Origin: Actinomycetaceae bacterium
GTDB lineage: Bacteria; Actinomycetota; Actinomycetes; Actinomycetales; Actinomycetaceae
Assembly: GCA_015062745.1 (NCBI GenBank)
Contig: SUUB01000003.1
Span: 3,716-52,144 of the forward strand
Direction: 5' to 3'
DNA: 48,429 bases
Shown here: one piece after another, positions 32,988 through 42,283 of the stretch
Numbering within the stretch: position 1 is the stretch's first letter
Layout of the letters: the number at the start of each line of letters is the position of its first letter
Translations under genes and position numbers: made by a program
The notes under the pieces: generated by a model
The model's database searches: none
Seen by the model: only the letters and a program-made list of their open reading frames with translations
What the model was told of the DNA's origin: nothing

Positions 32988-34166
32988 ATGAGGGAGTTAC
33001 GCAGGCAGCTATTGGGGTACGCCGACCATTTAACGCAGCTGCGCCGGGCCTTTCATAGGCACCCGGAGCGGGGACTGGAAGAGTATTGGACGGCGGAGGC
33101 CATCGAGTCGGAACTCGATTACCTCGGCATCGAGCACCAACGGATAGGCGCAACAGGGGTTCTTGGGACCATCAAGGGGGCGGCCGAAGGACGGGTGGTG
33201 GCGTTGCGCGCCGATATCGATGGCCTGCCGGTCCAGGAGCTCAACGATATCCCCTACCGCTCGGAGAATGACGGCGTTATGCATGCCTGCGGCCACGATG
33301 GCCACATTGCCTCTCTGCTTGGAGCTGCGTGGGCTTTGGCGGCAAGGCGGCAGGAGTTCGCGGGCGAAGTCCGCCTGATTTTCCAGCCTGCGGAGGAGAT
33401 TGGCCGCGGAGCGGAGAATTTCGTCGCTGCGGGCGTGCTCTCGGATGCTGTGCGGGTGTTCGGCTTGCATGCGGCGTCCGATCTGCCAACCGGCACCATT
33501 GGGATCTCGCAAGGTGTGAGCCTGGCGGCGGTAGATCTCTTCGATATCCAGGTGCATGGCAAGGGTGCGCATGTCTCGCGTCCTCATCTGGGCGCCGATG
33601 CACTCTATGCGGCCAGTCAGATTGTCGTGGGCCTGCAGGCCGCGGTCGCGCGCCTGTCCGATCCGCTGGTGCCATACGTCGTCGGCATCGGAACATTGAA
33701 CTCCGGGACCACCTACAACGCGGTGCCGGAAACGGCACATATCAGCGGTACAACGCGGACTCTGTCCGCAGAGCATCGATCTCGCGCACGTGCGGATGTG
33801 ACGCGAATCAGCGAGCTGACCGCTCGGGCGTACGGCGCTCGGGCCGAGGTGAAGTGGACCGATGTGACCCCGGCGGTGATCAATCCTCCCGAGCTCTGCG
33901 CAGAAGTGGCCGAATCTGCCCGTAAGCTCGGTGACCTGCGTATTGTGACCGGAGACAGCGTCTCACTGGGAGGCGACAACTTCGCCGAGTTGCAGCAAGA
34001 GGCGCCGGGTGTGTACGTCTATCTGGGCACGGCCGACCCGGACCGGCCGGAGACACAGCACTCACACCATAACGGCAACTTCGACCTCGATGAGTCCGCG
34101 CTCCCCATAGGCGCCGCCCTGTACGCGCAGTACGCCCTCGACGCACTGGCAGGGGTGGACCGGTGA
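32988..34166 (+). CDS. M20-family amidohydrolase/aminoacylase
   Basis: A 392-residue metal-dependent hydrolase of the M20D aminoacylase/carboxypeptidase type. It has FHRHPERGLEEY, VALRADIDGLPVQE (metal-region Asp), MHACGHDGHIASLLGAA, IFQPAEEIGRGAENF (catalytic Glu pair), FGLHAASDLPTGTI and the dimerisation lid, with a late QHSHHNGNFDLDE. Relatives deacylate N-acyl amino acids; its overlap with metN suggests N-acyl-methionine or another sulfur compound, giving free substrate for sulfur metabolism. That is an inference. The track ORF starts 51 codons too early, inside the terminator region; ATG 32988 follows AAGGAAGAGG. Confidence 0.9.
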   Translation: MRELRRQLLGYADHLTQLRRAFHRHPERGLEEYWTAEAIESELDYLGIEHQRIGATGVLGTIKGAAEGRVVALRADIDGLPVQELNDIPYRSENDGVMHACGHDGHIASLLGAAWALAARRQEFAGEVRLIFQPAEEIGRGAENFVAAGVLSDAVRVFGLHAASDLPTGTIGISQGVSLAAVDLFDIQVHGKGAHVSRPHLGADALYAASQIVVGLQAAVARLSDPLVPYVVGIGTLNSGTTYNAVPETAHISGTTRTLSAEHRSRARADVTRISELTARAYGARAEVKWTDVTPAVINPPELCAEVAESARKLGDLRIVTGDSVSLGGDNFAELQQEAPGVYVYLGTADPDRPETQHSHHNGNFDLDESALPIGAALYAQYALDALAGVDR

Positions 34167-35188
34167 TACAACTGCTCAATGTTTCAAAGCGCTTCGACGG
34201 CGCCAATGGCCCGGTGGATGCACTGCGCGATGTATCGCTGCATGTGGAAAGGGGCGATATTTACGGCATCATCGGCTTCTCCGGAGCCGGAAAGTCCACC
34301 CTGCTGCGCATGGTGAATATGCTGGAAAGCCCCGATTCGGGATCGGTGAAGGTGGCAGGCCGGGAGCTGACGGCGCTATCGAATCGCCAGTTACGCGATG
34401 TACGGCGCACGATCGGGATGGTATTCCAACAGTTCAACCTTTTGGAAACGCAGTCTGTCTACCGCAATATCGCCCTACCCCTCTTGCTGGACCACACGCC
34501 ACGTGAGCGTATCGAACAACGCGTCGCCGAAGTACTGCGAATCGTCGAGCTTGAGGACAAGAGGGACGCATACGTGTCCGAACTGTCCGGAGGTCAGAAG
34601 CAACGTGTCGGCATTGCCCGCGCTTTGGCGACCAATCCTGATATCCTCCTGTGCGACGAGGCCACCAGCGCTCTCGATCCGAAAACGACGGAGTCGATCC
34701 TCGCTCTTCTCAAACGCATCAACCACGAAATGGGTGTGACGATACTGCTGATCACCCACCAGATGCGTGTCATCCAACAGATATGCACAAAAGTCGGAGT
34801 GATGGAAGACGGCCGAATCGTTGAATCCGGGCGTGTCCTCGATGTATTCGGGAGTCCACAACAGGCGATTACACAGGAGTTCGTGCGCACGGTTATCAAC
34901 GACAGCATTCCGCCGAGCATGCGCGCCCTCCTGGACGGGGATGAACGCAATTTTGTTGTCGATCGGCTACGTTTCGTCGGTGAATCGGTGCGACGCCCGG
35001 TCCTCGCCACGGTCGGACGAGTCGAGGGTCTCGAGTTGAACATTCTCGGCGCCACGGTCGAGGAACTTGAAGACACCCCGATGTGCCTTTATCTGGTGCA
35101 GCTGATCGGAGATCAGCAGGCGATAAGCGCCGCCGAATCGGTGATAGACGCCGAAGGAGTGACACGGGAGAGGGTTGCACTATCGTGA
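34163..35188 (+). CDS. metN: Methionine ABC transporter ATP-binding protein MetN
   Basis: The 341-residue ATPase energises methionine import. It has Walker A GFSGAGKST, Q-loop FQQFNLL, the signature LSGGQKQRVGIARAL, Walker B ILLCDEATSALDP and the switch His in LITHQM. The C-terminal 90 residues are the NIL domain, which binds methionine and inhibits transport when the cell is replete (trans-inhibition in E. coli MetN). The start overlaps the amidohydrolase stop by four bases and the stop overlaps metI, so the operon is tightly coupled. Confidence 0.95.
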   Translation: MIQLLNVSKRFDGANGPVDALRDVSLHVERGDIYGIIGFSGAGKSTLLRMVNMLESPDSGSVKVAGRELTALSNRQLRDVRRTIGMVFQQFNLLETQSVYRNIALPLLLDHTPRERIEQRVAEVLRIVELEDKRDAYVSELSGGQKQRVGIARALATNPDILLCDEATSALDPKTTESILALLKRINHEMGVTILLITHQMRVIQQICTKVGVMEDGRIVESGRVLDVFGSPQQAITQEFVRTVINDSIPPSMRALLDGDERNFVVDRLRFVGESVRRPVLATVGRVEGLELNILGATVEELEDTPMCLYLVQLIGDQQAISAAESVIDAEGVTRERVALS

Positions 35189-35964
35189 GCAATGAAATCT
35201 TCGGAATCACGACTGAGAAACTACTGCTCGCCGCCTACCAAACCGTGTACATGCTCGGTTGGGGAATACTGATTGGCGGAATCATCGGGGTCTTGCTGGC
35301 ACTGACTCTGGTCTTGACGCGGCGAGGCGGACTTTTGGAGAACCGGGTCGTCTACACGGTTTTGAACGTGGTCGTCAACATTGTGCGGTCGATTCCGTTC
35401 ATTATCCTGCTGGTGGCGATTATTCCCTTCACACGCTTCGTCGCCGGCACATCGGTGGGTTCGCGTGCCGCTCTTGTACCGCTGATCATTTACATCAGTC
35501 CTTTTATCGCCCGTCTGGTCGAATCCAGCCTGTTGGAGGTCTCTCCAGGCGTCATCGAAGCAGCGCAGGCGATGGGAGCCTCTACCTTTCAAATCATCCG
35601 CTACTTCCTCCTCCCGGAGACCTATGGTTCGATCGTTCTCTCCCTCACGACGGGGACTATCGGGCTGCTTGGCGCCACGGCGATGACCGGCTATGCCGGC
35701 GGTGGCGGCGTCGGCGACCTGGCACTGACTTACGGTCGAGAGCGGTTCAACACGCCGCTTATGGTCTTCACGGTCATCATTCTCGTCGTCTTCGTGCAGC
35801 TGCTACAGGCTGCCGGTAATACTCTGTCCCGCCGTCTCCGCGAGCCGCATCGTTCGCGTCGTCGGCGTGGATCACGGTCTGGACAGGGGAACGGTGAGTC
35901 GTTTGACGCGCAAGGAGAAGCCGTCGCACAGCAAGAAGCGGTGCCGGGGGAGCGATTGTCCTAA
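35185..35964 (+). CDS. metI: Methionine ABC transporter permease MetI
   Basis: MetI forms the membrane channel of the methionine importer. From GTG 35185 it is 259 residues with five hydrophobic helices, the VRSIPFIILLVAIIPFTR motif and the ATPase-contact EAA segment EAAQAMGASTFQIIRYFLLPE. The GGGGVGDLALTYG region is typical of the family. The common form is about 217 residues; the extra 40 or so at the C-terminus are Arg-rich then Gln/Glu-rich and look unstructured. The GTG overlaps the metN stop (GTGA); the track ORF starts too far upstream. Confidence 0.95.
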   Translation: MSNEIFGITTEKLLLAAYQTVYMLGWGILIGGIIGVLLALTLVLTRRGGLLENRVVYTVLNVVVNIVRSIPFIILLVAIIPFTRFVAGTSVGSRAALVPLIIYISPFIARLVESSLLEVSPGVIEAAQAMGASTFQIIRYFLLPETYGSIVLSLTTGTIGLLGATAMTGYAGGGGVGDLALTYGRERFNTPLMVFTVIILVVFVQLLQAAGNTLSRRLREPHRSRRRRGSRSGQGNGESFDAQGEAVAQQEAVPGERLS

Positions 35965-35999
35965 CTTCCAACATGACACGAATCCGGAAGGAAATATCA

Positions 36000-36842
36000 A
36001 TGAGAAGAAGAACGATAAGCCTGGTAGCGCTCTCGGCGGTGACGCTTACCCTGTCCGCCTGCGCGGAGCCCGGCGGTACCACGCAACAGGAGAGCAACAG
36101 CGGAAGCGACAAGACGACCATCGTCTACGCGAAGTCACAGGGGCCGTACACCGAGCTCTTTGAGGACGCCATTGTGCCGATTCTTGAGGATGAGGGCTAT
36201 ACCGTCCAAGGGGTCGACTTCTCAGACCTGCTAACCGCAGATATTGCACTGAATGACGGTGAGGTGGACGTGAACGTGGAGCAACACACCGCGTACATCG
36301 AGGACTTCAACGCCAACTACGACGCCGACTTGGTGCCGATCAGTCCGATCCCCACGGTACCGGCAGGTATTTACTCCTCGACACACTCCACGCTGGACGA
36401 GGTGGAGGACGGCGCATCTGTCGCGGTCCCGAACGATGCATCGAATACGGCCCGAGCCTACCTGCTCCTGCAGAAGATTGGCTGGATCGAGGTGGACCCG
36501 GACGCTGACGTTTCACAGCTGACGCAGGACGATATCACCGCCAATCCGCACAACCTGGAATTCACCGAGATGAAGTCACTGACGATACCGCCGGCAATGG
36601 ATGACTTCGACTATGTGGTTATCACGGGTTCTATCGTCTACAACGCGAATATAGATCCGACGACGGCGCTGGCCACCGAGGACATTCAAGACCACTTGGT
36701 CTTGCAGGTGACAGTGAAGGAAGAGAACGCCGACGCACCATGGGCGCAGGCCATCGTTGATGCCTATCAATCGGACGAGTTCAAGGAATACATGGCCAAT
36801 GACGACTCCGGTCTCTGGTGGATCCCACCCGAGCTGCAGTAA
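36000..36842 (+). CDS. metQ: Methionine-binding lipoprotein MetQ (NlpA family)
   Basis: The 280-residue substrate-binding component of the methionine importer. A signal peptide ends in a lipobox, LTLSAC, so the protein is a membrane-anchored lipoprotein processed by Lgt. The mature part has GPYTELFEDAIVPILEDEGYTVQ, the DVNVEQHTAYIEDFN substrate-pocket segment, PAGIYSST, and VAVPNDASNTARAYLLLQKIGWIEV, all typical of NlpA/MetQ. ATG 36000 follows GGAAGGAAAT; the track ORF starts nine codons upstream. It is the last gene of the operon. Confidence 0.95.
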   Translation: MRRRTISLVALSAVTLTLSACAEPGGTTQQESNSGSDKTTIVYAKSQGPYTELFEDAIVPILEDEGYTVQGVDFSDLLTADIALNDGEVDVNVEQHTAYIEDFNANYDADLVPISPIPTVPAGIYSSTHSTLDEVEDGASVAVPNDASNTARAYLLLQKIGWIEVDPDADVSQLTQDDITANPHNLEFTEMKSLTIPPAMDDFDYVVITGSIVYNANIDPTTALATEDIQDHLVLQVTVKEENADAPWAQAIVDAYQSDEFKEYMANDDSGLWWIPPELQ

Positions 36843-36849
36843 GACTCAG

Positions 36850-36894
36850 GATCGGCCGGTTCGCTCCGCCTCGGCGCTGCGGAATCGGCCGATC
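36850..36894 (+). terminator. Long hairpin after metQ
   Basis: GATCGGCCGGTTC pairs with GAATCGGCCGATC (about 13 pairs including one G-T) around a 19-base loop that starts 7 bases after the metQ stop. There is no T-run. The rest of the 182-base gap holds the rarA -10 and nothing else I recognise. Confidence 0.6.
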
Positions 36895-37012
36895 TGGCGA
36901 GTGGGGTGAGGCGACGCAGCTCATGGAGCGCCGTATCGGTACGTGGGCATGCTGCCGCTAGCGCGTGGCTCCGCAGTGTTCGGGCAGCCAACTGCGTGAC
37001 GGATGAGCAGAC

Positions 37013-37018
37013 TACCAT
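37013..37018 (+). promoter_or_regulatory. -10 element of rarA, leaderless
   Basis: TACCAT is followed by six bases and then ATG 37025, so the predicted transcript begins at the start codon; no Shine-Dalgarno sequence is present. Confidence 0.5.
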
Positions 37019-37024
37019 GAGGCT

Positions 37025-38365
37025 ATGGATCTCTTCGAAAGCGCGGGAACCGACTCGACCGGCTTACCCAGTGGCGAGCACGGTCCCTTGGCGGTGCGGA
37101 TGCGCCCACGGACGATTGACGAGGTCGTGGGCCAGGAGGAACTTCTGCTTCCCGGTTCGCCATTGCGGCGCCTGATGGAACCGACGGGCAGCGTGCCCTC
37201 GTCGGTGTTCCTATGGGGCCCTCCGGGAACCGGTAAGACGACTTTCGCCTACCTGGTGGCGCGTGCCGGCGGAAGGCACTTCGAGGAAGTCTCGGCAGTG
37301 TCTGCCGGCGTGAAAGAGATTCGAGCTGTTATCGACGCGGCGCGGCGCCGTCTGGCAACGGGGGGAGGCGAGACCGTTCTGTTCATCGATGAGGTCCATC
37401 GTTTCTCCCGCACGCAGCAGGATGCGCTTCTCCCGGCAGTTGAAAACGGCTGGGTGATACTCATCGCGGCCACAACGGAGAATCCTGCCTTTTCCGTTGT
37501 CTCTCCCTTGCTTTCACGGTCACTGCTGATCACTCTGAAAGGTCTGAGCCCCGAGAATATTCGGCTTCTGATCGAGCGTGCCGCTGCGGATGAACGCGGT
37601 TTGGCCGGCGCCTATACGCTTGACGAGGAGGCGATCAGCAATCTCGTCCGTTTGGCAGGACAAGATGGCAGGCGTGCGCTGACTTTGCTGGAGGCCGCCG
37701 CGGACGGTGCACGGCAGCGCGGTGCGACTGGGATAGACGTGAAGGATGTCGCGCGGGCCGCCGACGGTGCGACCATGCGCTACGACCGGCAGGGCGACGA
37801 GCATTACAACGTCATTTCCGCCTTTATCAAGTCCTTACGAGGTTCAGATGTGGATGCGGCGATGCACTATCTGGCACGCATGTTAGAAGCGGGGGAGGAT
37901 CCGCGATTCATTGCACGGCGCTTGATGATTTCTGCGGCGGAAGATGTGGGGATGGCGGATCCCTCGGCTTTGCAAACCGCTACCGCAGCGGCACAGGCGG
38001 TGGCGTTGGTGGGGATGCCGGAGGCGCGCATTATCCTGGCGGAGGCCACGGTGCACATTGCTACCGCACCGAAGTCCAATCGGGCTTATGAGGCGATCAA
38101 TGCTGCGATTGCGGATGTCAGAGCGGGTAAGAACGGTGTTGTTCCTCTCCGGCTGCGCAATGATTCCTTCCGCGGAGCCAAGGAGCTCGGCTATCACGAA
38201 GGCTACCGTTATGCACACGACTATCCGGATGCGGTGGCGCCCATGGAATTCATGCCGGAAGGATTGGAAGGCACCGAATACTATACGCCGAGTGATCGCG
38301 GATACGAGGCCAATATCACGCGACGCCTGGCCTGGATTCGCTCGATTCTGCGCCGGAAGGGCTGA
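37025..38365 (+). CDS. rarA: Replication-associated recombination protein RarA (MgsA)
   Basis: RarA is an AAA+ ATPase of the clamp-loader group that acts at stalled replication forks. The 446-residue protein has RMRPRTIDEVVGQEELL, Walker A WGPPGTGKTT, Walker B LFIDEVHRFSRTQQDALLPAVE, sensor 1 ATTENPAFSV, and the C-terminal tetramerisation domain with SAFIKSLRGSDVDAAMHYLARMLEAGEDPRFIARRL. It lies upstream of rpsD and alaS, as in many actinobacteria. The leaderless -10 supports the annotated ATG. Confidence 0.95.
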   Translation: MDLFESAGTDSTGLPSGEHGPLAVRMRPRTIDEVVGQEELLLPGSPLRRLMEPTGSVPSSVFLWGPPGTGKTTFAYLVARAGGRHFEEVSAVSAGVKEIRAVIDAARRRLATGGGETVLFIDEVHRFSRTQQDALLPAVENGWVILIAATTENPAFSVVSPLLSRSLLITLKGLSPENIRLLIERAAADERGLAGAYTLDEEAISNLVRLAGQDGRRALTLLEAAADGARQRGATGIDVKDVARAADGATMRYDRQGDEHYNVISAFIKSLRGSDVDAAMHYLARMLEAGEDPRFIARRLMISAAEDVGMADPSALQTATAAAQAVALVGMPEARIILAEATVHIATAPKSNRAYEAINAAIADVRAGKNGVVPLRLRNDSFRGAKELGYHEGYRYAHDYPDAVAPMEFMPEGLEGTEYYTPSDRGYEANITRRLAWIRSILRRKG

Positions 38366-38506
38366 TATCATCGGCAACTGCTGCACTGCGCAGGGTGGCC
38401 TTGTTCTTCGAACGGGCCGCATCGCAATGTGGCACTCAACCCTGGGGTCTTAGCCGTTCGTGTTGGCCCCGCGGCCACTGGGCCGTGTACAACAGACAGG
38501 AGAGAT

Positions 38507-39127
38507 ATGTCTTCGAATCGTTCCCGTAAGCAGGTGCGCCAGTCGCGCGCACTCGGCATCGCACTCACGCCGAAGGCGGAGCGCTACATGCAGCGTCGTC
38601 CTTACCGTCCAGGTGAGCACGGCCGCGGCCGTACAAAAGACTCCGATTACTCGGTTCGTCTGAAGGAGAAGCAGCGCCTTCGTGCTCAGTACGGTATCCG
38701 CGAAGCGCAGATGCGGCGCGTGTGGGAAGAAGCCCGTCGCATGGATGGTCTGGCCGGCGAGAACCTCGTTGAGTTGCTGGAAATGCGGCTGGATGCGCTT
38801 GTACTTCGTGCAGGCTTCGCTCGTACGACGGCGCAGGCCCGCCAGGTCGTGACTCACCGCCATATCATGGTTGATGGCAAGATCGTCGATCGCCCGTCGT
38901 TCCGCGTTAAGCCGGGGCAGATTGTGCAGGTCAAGCCGCGTTCGCAGGCCTCGCCACAGTTTCTCGTTGCGGCTCAGGGCGCACACCGCGATGTGCTGCC
39001 ACAGGTCCCGGAGTACCTCGATGTGGATCTGGAGAAGCTTCGCTTCACACTGGTCCGTCGCCCGAAGCGCGCTGAGGTCCCGGTGACCTGCGACGTCCAG
39101 ATGGTCGTTGAGCACTATTCGCGCTGA
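38507..39127 (+). CDS. rpsD: 30S ribosomal protein S4
   Basis: S4 nucleates assembly of the 30S subunit. The 206-residue protein has RRPYRPGEHGRGR, EKQRLRAQYGI, and the S4 RNA-binding domain (RLDALVLRAGFARTTAQARQVVTHRHIMVDGK). The N-terminus has no cysteines, so it is the zinc-independent form. ATG 38507 follows AGGAGAG; the track ORF starts 26 codons upstream. Confidence 0.96.
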   Translation: MSSNRSRKQVRQSRALGIALTPKAERYMQRRPYRPGEHGRGRTKDSDYSVRLKEKQRLRAQYGIREAQMRRVWEEARRMDGLAGENLVELLEMRLDALVLRAGFARTTAQARQVVTHRHIMVDGKIVDRPSFRVKPGQIVQVKPRSQASPQFLVAAQGAHRDVLPQVPEYLDVDLEKLRFTLVRRPKRAEVPVTCDVQMVVEHYSR

Positions 39128-39141
39128 TTCGTTTTCAGGAG

Positions 39142-39164
39142 CGCGCCCTACGGGGCGCGTTCTT
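39142..39164 (+). terminator. Terminator after rpsD
   Basis: CGCGCCC and GGGCGCG form a 7-base stem with loop TACG, followed by TTCTT, 15 bases after the rpsD stop. Confidence 0.7.
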
Positions 39165-39181
39165 GCTACCCGGAGAATCAC

Positions 39182-39556
39182 ATGGATATCACACTTGGAC
39201 AGATCGCGGGTTTGATTGCGGCTCTTGCCTTCGTCGCACTTGTCATCGCGCTGATTCGGCCGTTGGGCAAACTTGGCGGCGTTTTGGATAAGCTCGCCGA
39301 CGCCGTCACCGAGCTGACGGAGCATACCCTGCCGGCACTCGACGAGGCCGCTAAGAGTATTCGAGAGGCAAATGGCCAGTTGGAGCGCGTGGATACGATC
39401 ACGAGTGCCGCGGCTCGTACGGCAGAGGATGTATCTGCGATGACGACGCTGGTCACATCGACGATTGCCGCGCCTTTCGTTGCACTACGCAACGGTGCCG
39501 GCAAGGTAAAATCTGCCTTCAGAAGGAAGAGTTCGCACGGCGAGGAAGAACTCTAA
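39182..39556 (+). CDS. DUF948 membrane protein
   Basis: A 124-residue protein with one N-terminal membrane helix (residues about 7-27, ending before RPLGKL) and a long amphipathic, coiled-coil-prone region (LDKLADAVTELTEHTLPALDEA), then a basic C-terminus. This is the DUF948 pattern; its function is unknown. It regularly sits directly upstream of alaS in actinobacteria, as here (36 bases), and is probably cotranscribed. CCCGGAGA lies before the ATG. Confidence 0.82.
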   Translation: MDITLGQIAGLIAALAFVALVIALIRPLGKLGGVLDKLADAVTELTEHTLPALDEAAKSIREANGQLERVDTITSAAARTAEDVSAMTTLVTSTIAAPFVALRNGAGKVKSAFRRKSSHGEEEL

Positions 39557-39592
39557 GCCACTGGATGACCGGTCAACCGGAGAAGAGAGAAT

Positions 39593-42283
39593 ATGCGTAC
39601 CGCTGAGATTCGCCAGCGCTGGCTCGATTACTTCGAGAAGCACGACCATCACATTGCCGAGTCGGTGCCGTTGGTTTCACCCGACCCGTCCATCCTTTTC
39701 ACCATCGCGGGGATGGTGCCATTCATTCCTTACATCATCGGTACCGAACCGGCGCCCTATCCCCGTATCGCTTCGGTGCAGAAGTGCATTCGCACCAACG
39801 ATATCGACAACGTCGGCAAGACGACTCGGCACGGTACCTTCTTCCAGATGTGTGGAAACTTCTCCTTCGGAGACTACTTCAAGGAGGGCGCTATCGACCT
39901 CGCTTGGGGCCTGCTGACCTCCTCGATCAAGGACGGCGGCTACGGTCTGGACGGTGACCGGATTTGGGTGACCATCTGGGAGAACGACGATGTTGCCTAC
40001 AACGCATGGACCAAGGATGTCGGCTTAGATCCGCGTCATGTGGTTCAACTCAAGCGCGACGAGATTTTCTGGTCGACCGGGCAACCCGGTCCGGCCGGCC
40101 CCTGCGCCGAGATTCATTACGATCGTGGACCCGACTACGGCCCGGAGGCGGTCGGCGGAACCGTTGATCCCGGTGGGGACCGTTACCTTGAGATTTGGAA
40201 TCTTGTATTCGATCAATACCTGCGCGGCGAGGGAGAAGGCAAGGACTACCCGTTGCTGGGCGATCTCGACCAGACGGCCATCGATACTGGTGCCGGACTC
40301 GAACGGCTCGCGTTCCTCTTGCAGGACAAGCCGAACATGTACGAGATCGACGAAGTCTTCCCGGTGATCGCCTCGACGGAGCAGATCACGGGCAAGAAGT
40401 ACGGCAACGGCGGCCAAGATGACGTTCGTATGCGTATCATTGCCGACCATGTACGTTCCTCCATGATGCTCATCGGGGATGGAGTGCGCCCGGGTAACGA
40501 TGGACGCGGGTATGTGCTCCGTCGCCTGCTGCGCCGGGTGGTACGTTCGATTCGTCTGCTCGGCGTTGACGACGTCGTCATGCCCACGCTGATTCCCGTC
40601 TCAAAGGACGCGATGAAGGTTTCCTACCCGGAGCTGGAGACGAATTTCGACCAAATTCTGCAGGTGGCCTGCGAAGAGGAGGAGGCCTTCCGGCGTACAT
40701 TGACATCGGGTACGCAGATCTTCGACCTTTCGGTCGAGAAGGCTCGGGCCAATGCGAAACGACGCGGAGAGCGTACCGTGGTGCTATCCGGTTCGGATGC
40801 CTTCGCCCTGCATGACACGTATGGTTTCCCCATTGACCTGACGCTGGAAATGGCCGAGGAACAGGGCGTGAGCGTGGACGAGAAGCAGTTCCGCTCTCTT
40901 ATGCAGGAGCAGCGGGAACGTGCACGCGCCGATGCACAGGCCAAGAAGACGGGCCATGTCGATGCCACTGTTTACCACTCGATCCTCTCCGAGCAGGGCG
41001 GCCCAACACGTTTTCTCGGCTACACGGAGTCCACGGCGGGCGGCAAAGTGGTGGCTCTGCTTGTGGATGGGCAGTCCGTTCCCGCAGCCAGCGCACCGGC
41101 AGATGTGGATGTGATTCTCGATCAGACGCCGTTCTGGGCGGAGATGGGCGGCCAGTTGGCCGATCAGGGCTCGATTAATGTAGAGGGCGGCGGCGTCGTC
41201 GATGTACATGACGTGCAGGCTCCCGTGAAGGGCCTGCATGTACACCGCGGCACGCTGACCGAAGGTACGATCGCGCTGGGCGATAAGGTGTCGGCACAGA
41301 TTGACACGGTACGCCGCGGCAGGATCGCCCGTTCACACACATCGACACATATGGTGCACAAGGCGCTGCATGAGTTCCTCGGCGAACAGGCCACCCAGGC
41401 CGGGTCAGAGAATGCACCGTCTCGTTTGCGTTTCGATTTCCGCCACGGCTCTCAGGTTCCAAAGGACGTGATTTCCGGCATCGAGGCACGTGTCAACGAA
41501 CGCTTGCAGGACAATCTGGAAGTCACGGACGAGACCATGCCGTTGGACGAAGCGCGCAAGCAGGGCGCGATGGCACTCTTCGGTGAAAAGTACGGGAATA
41601 CTGTCCGGGTGGTGTCCATTGGAGGCGACTGGTCGAAGGAGCTGTGCGCGGGTACCCATGTACCCGCCACAGGTGAGATCGGGCTGGTGTCGATCCTTGG
41701 CGAATCGTCGATCGGTTCAGGTGTGCGCCGCATCGATGCACTTGTCGGTGAGAGCGCGTACAGCTATGGTGCCAAGGAACACGCACTGGTTTCGCAACTC
41801 TCAGCCCTGGCGGGTGTGCGGCCCGAGGAGCTTCCGGAACGCATAGATAGTATGCTCGGGCGTTTGCGCGATGCCGAGAAGGAAATTGCGGCGCTGCGCC
41901 GTGAAAAGCTTGAATCGGGCATTGGTGACATCGTCGGTGGTCGGCGGCAGGTCGGCGATTACGGTGTTTATTGGGCCGGTTTAGGCCAGGTTGCGGCGGC
42001 GGACGATCTGCGTGCGGTAGCCACCGGCGTCCGCTCACGGATCTCGGATGACGAGCCGGGGGTTGTGGCCGTAGTCGGCGAAGTGAACTCGAAGCCAGTG
42101 CTGGTGATTGCCACAACAAGCGGTGCACGTGCCAAGGGAGTGAAGGCCGGGAGGCTTGTCGCGGTTGCTTCGAAGATTCTCGGCGGTGGCGGCGGAGGCC
42201 GTGACGATATTGCGCAGGGAGGCGGCCAGGATATGAGCAAGGCACTGGACGCTCTGGCAGCGATTGAGCACGAACTGCAATGA
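39593..42283 (+). CDS. alaS: Alanyl-tRNA synthetase
   Basis: AlaS charges tRNA-Ala and edits misactivated serine and glycine. The 896-residue protein is full length: class II aminoacylation domain (MRTAEIRQRWLDYFEKHDH, SVQKCIRTNDIDNVGKT, HGTFFQMCGNFSFGDYFK), the tRNA-recognition region, then the editing domain with HTSTHMVH and CAGTHV zinc motifs (about residues 580-690), and the C-terminal DHHA1-type region with ATTSGARAKGVKAG and GGGGGGRDDIAQGGG. A GGAGAAGAGAG ribosome site precedes the ATG. The stop overlaps ruvX. Confidence 0.97.
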   Translation: MRTAEIRQRWLDYFEKHDHHIAESVPLVSPDPSILFTIAGMVPFIPYIIGTEPAPYPRIASVQKCIRTNDIDNVGKTTRHGTFFQMCGNFSFGDYFKEGAIDLAWGLLTSSIKDGGYGLDGDRIWVTIWENDDVAYNAWTKDVGLDPRHVVQLKRDEIFWSTGQPGPAGPCAEIHYDRGPDYGPEAVGGTVDPGGDRYLEIWNLVFDQYLRGEGEGKDYPLLGDLDQTAIDTGAGLERLAFLLQDKPNMYEIDEVFPVIASTEQITGKKYGNGGQDDVRMRIIADHVRSSMMLIGDGVRPGNDGRGYVLRRLLRRVVRSIRLLGVDDVVMPTLIPVSKDAMKVSYPELETNFDQILQVACEEEEAFRRTLTSGTQIFDLSVEKARANAKRRGERTVVLSGSDAFALHDTYGFPIDLTLEMAEEQGVSVDEKQFRSLMQEQRERARADAQAKKTGHVDATVYHSILSEQGGPTRFLGYTESTAGGKVVALLVDGQSVPAASAPADVDVILDQTPFWAEMGGQLADQGSINVEGGGVVDVHDVQAPVKGLHVHRGTLTEGTIALGDKVSAQIDTVRRGRIARSHTSTHMVHKALHEFLGEQATQAGSENAPSRLRFDFRHGSQVPKDVISGIEARVNERLQDNLEVTDETMPLDEARKQGAMALFGEKYGNTVRVVSIGGDWSKELCAGTHVPATGEIGLVSILGESSIGSGVRRIDALVGESAYSYGAKEHALVSQLSALAGVRPEELPERIDSMLGRLRDAEKEIAALRREKLESGIGDIVGGRRQVGDYGVYWAGLGQVAAADDLRAVATGVRSRISDDEPGVVAVVGEVNSKPVLVIATTSGARAKGVKAGRLVAVASKILGGGGGGRDDIAQGGGQDMSKALDALAAIEHELQ

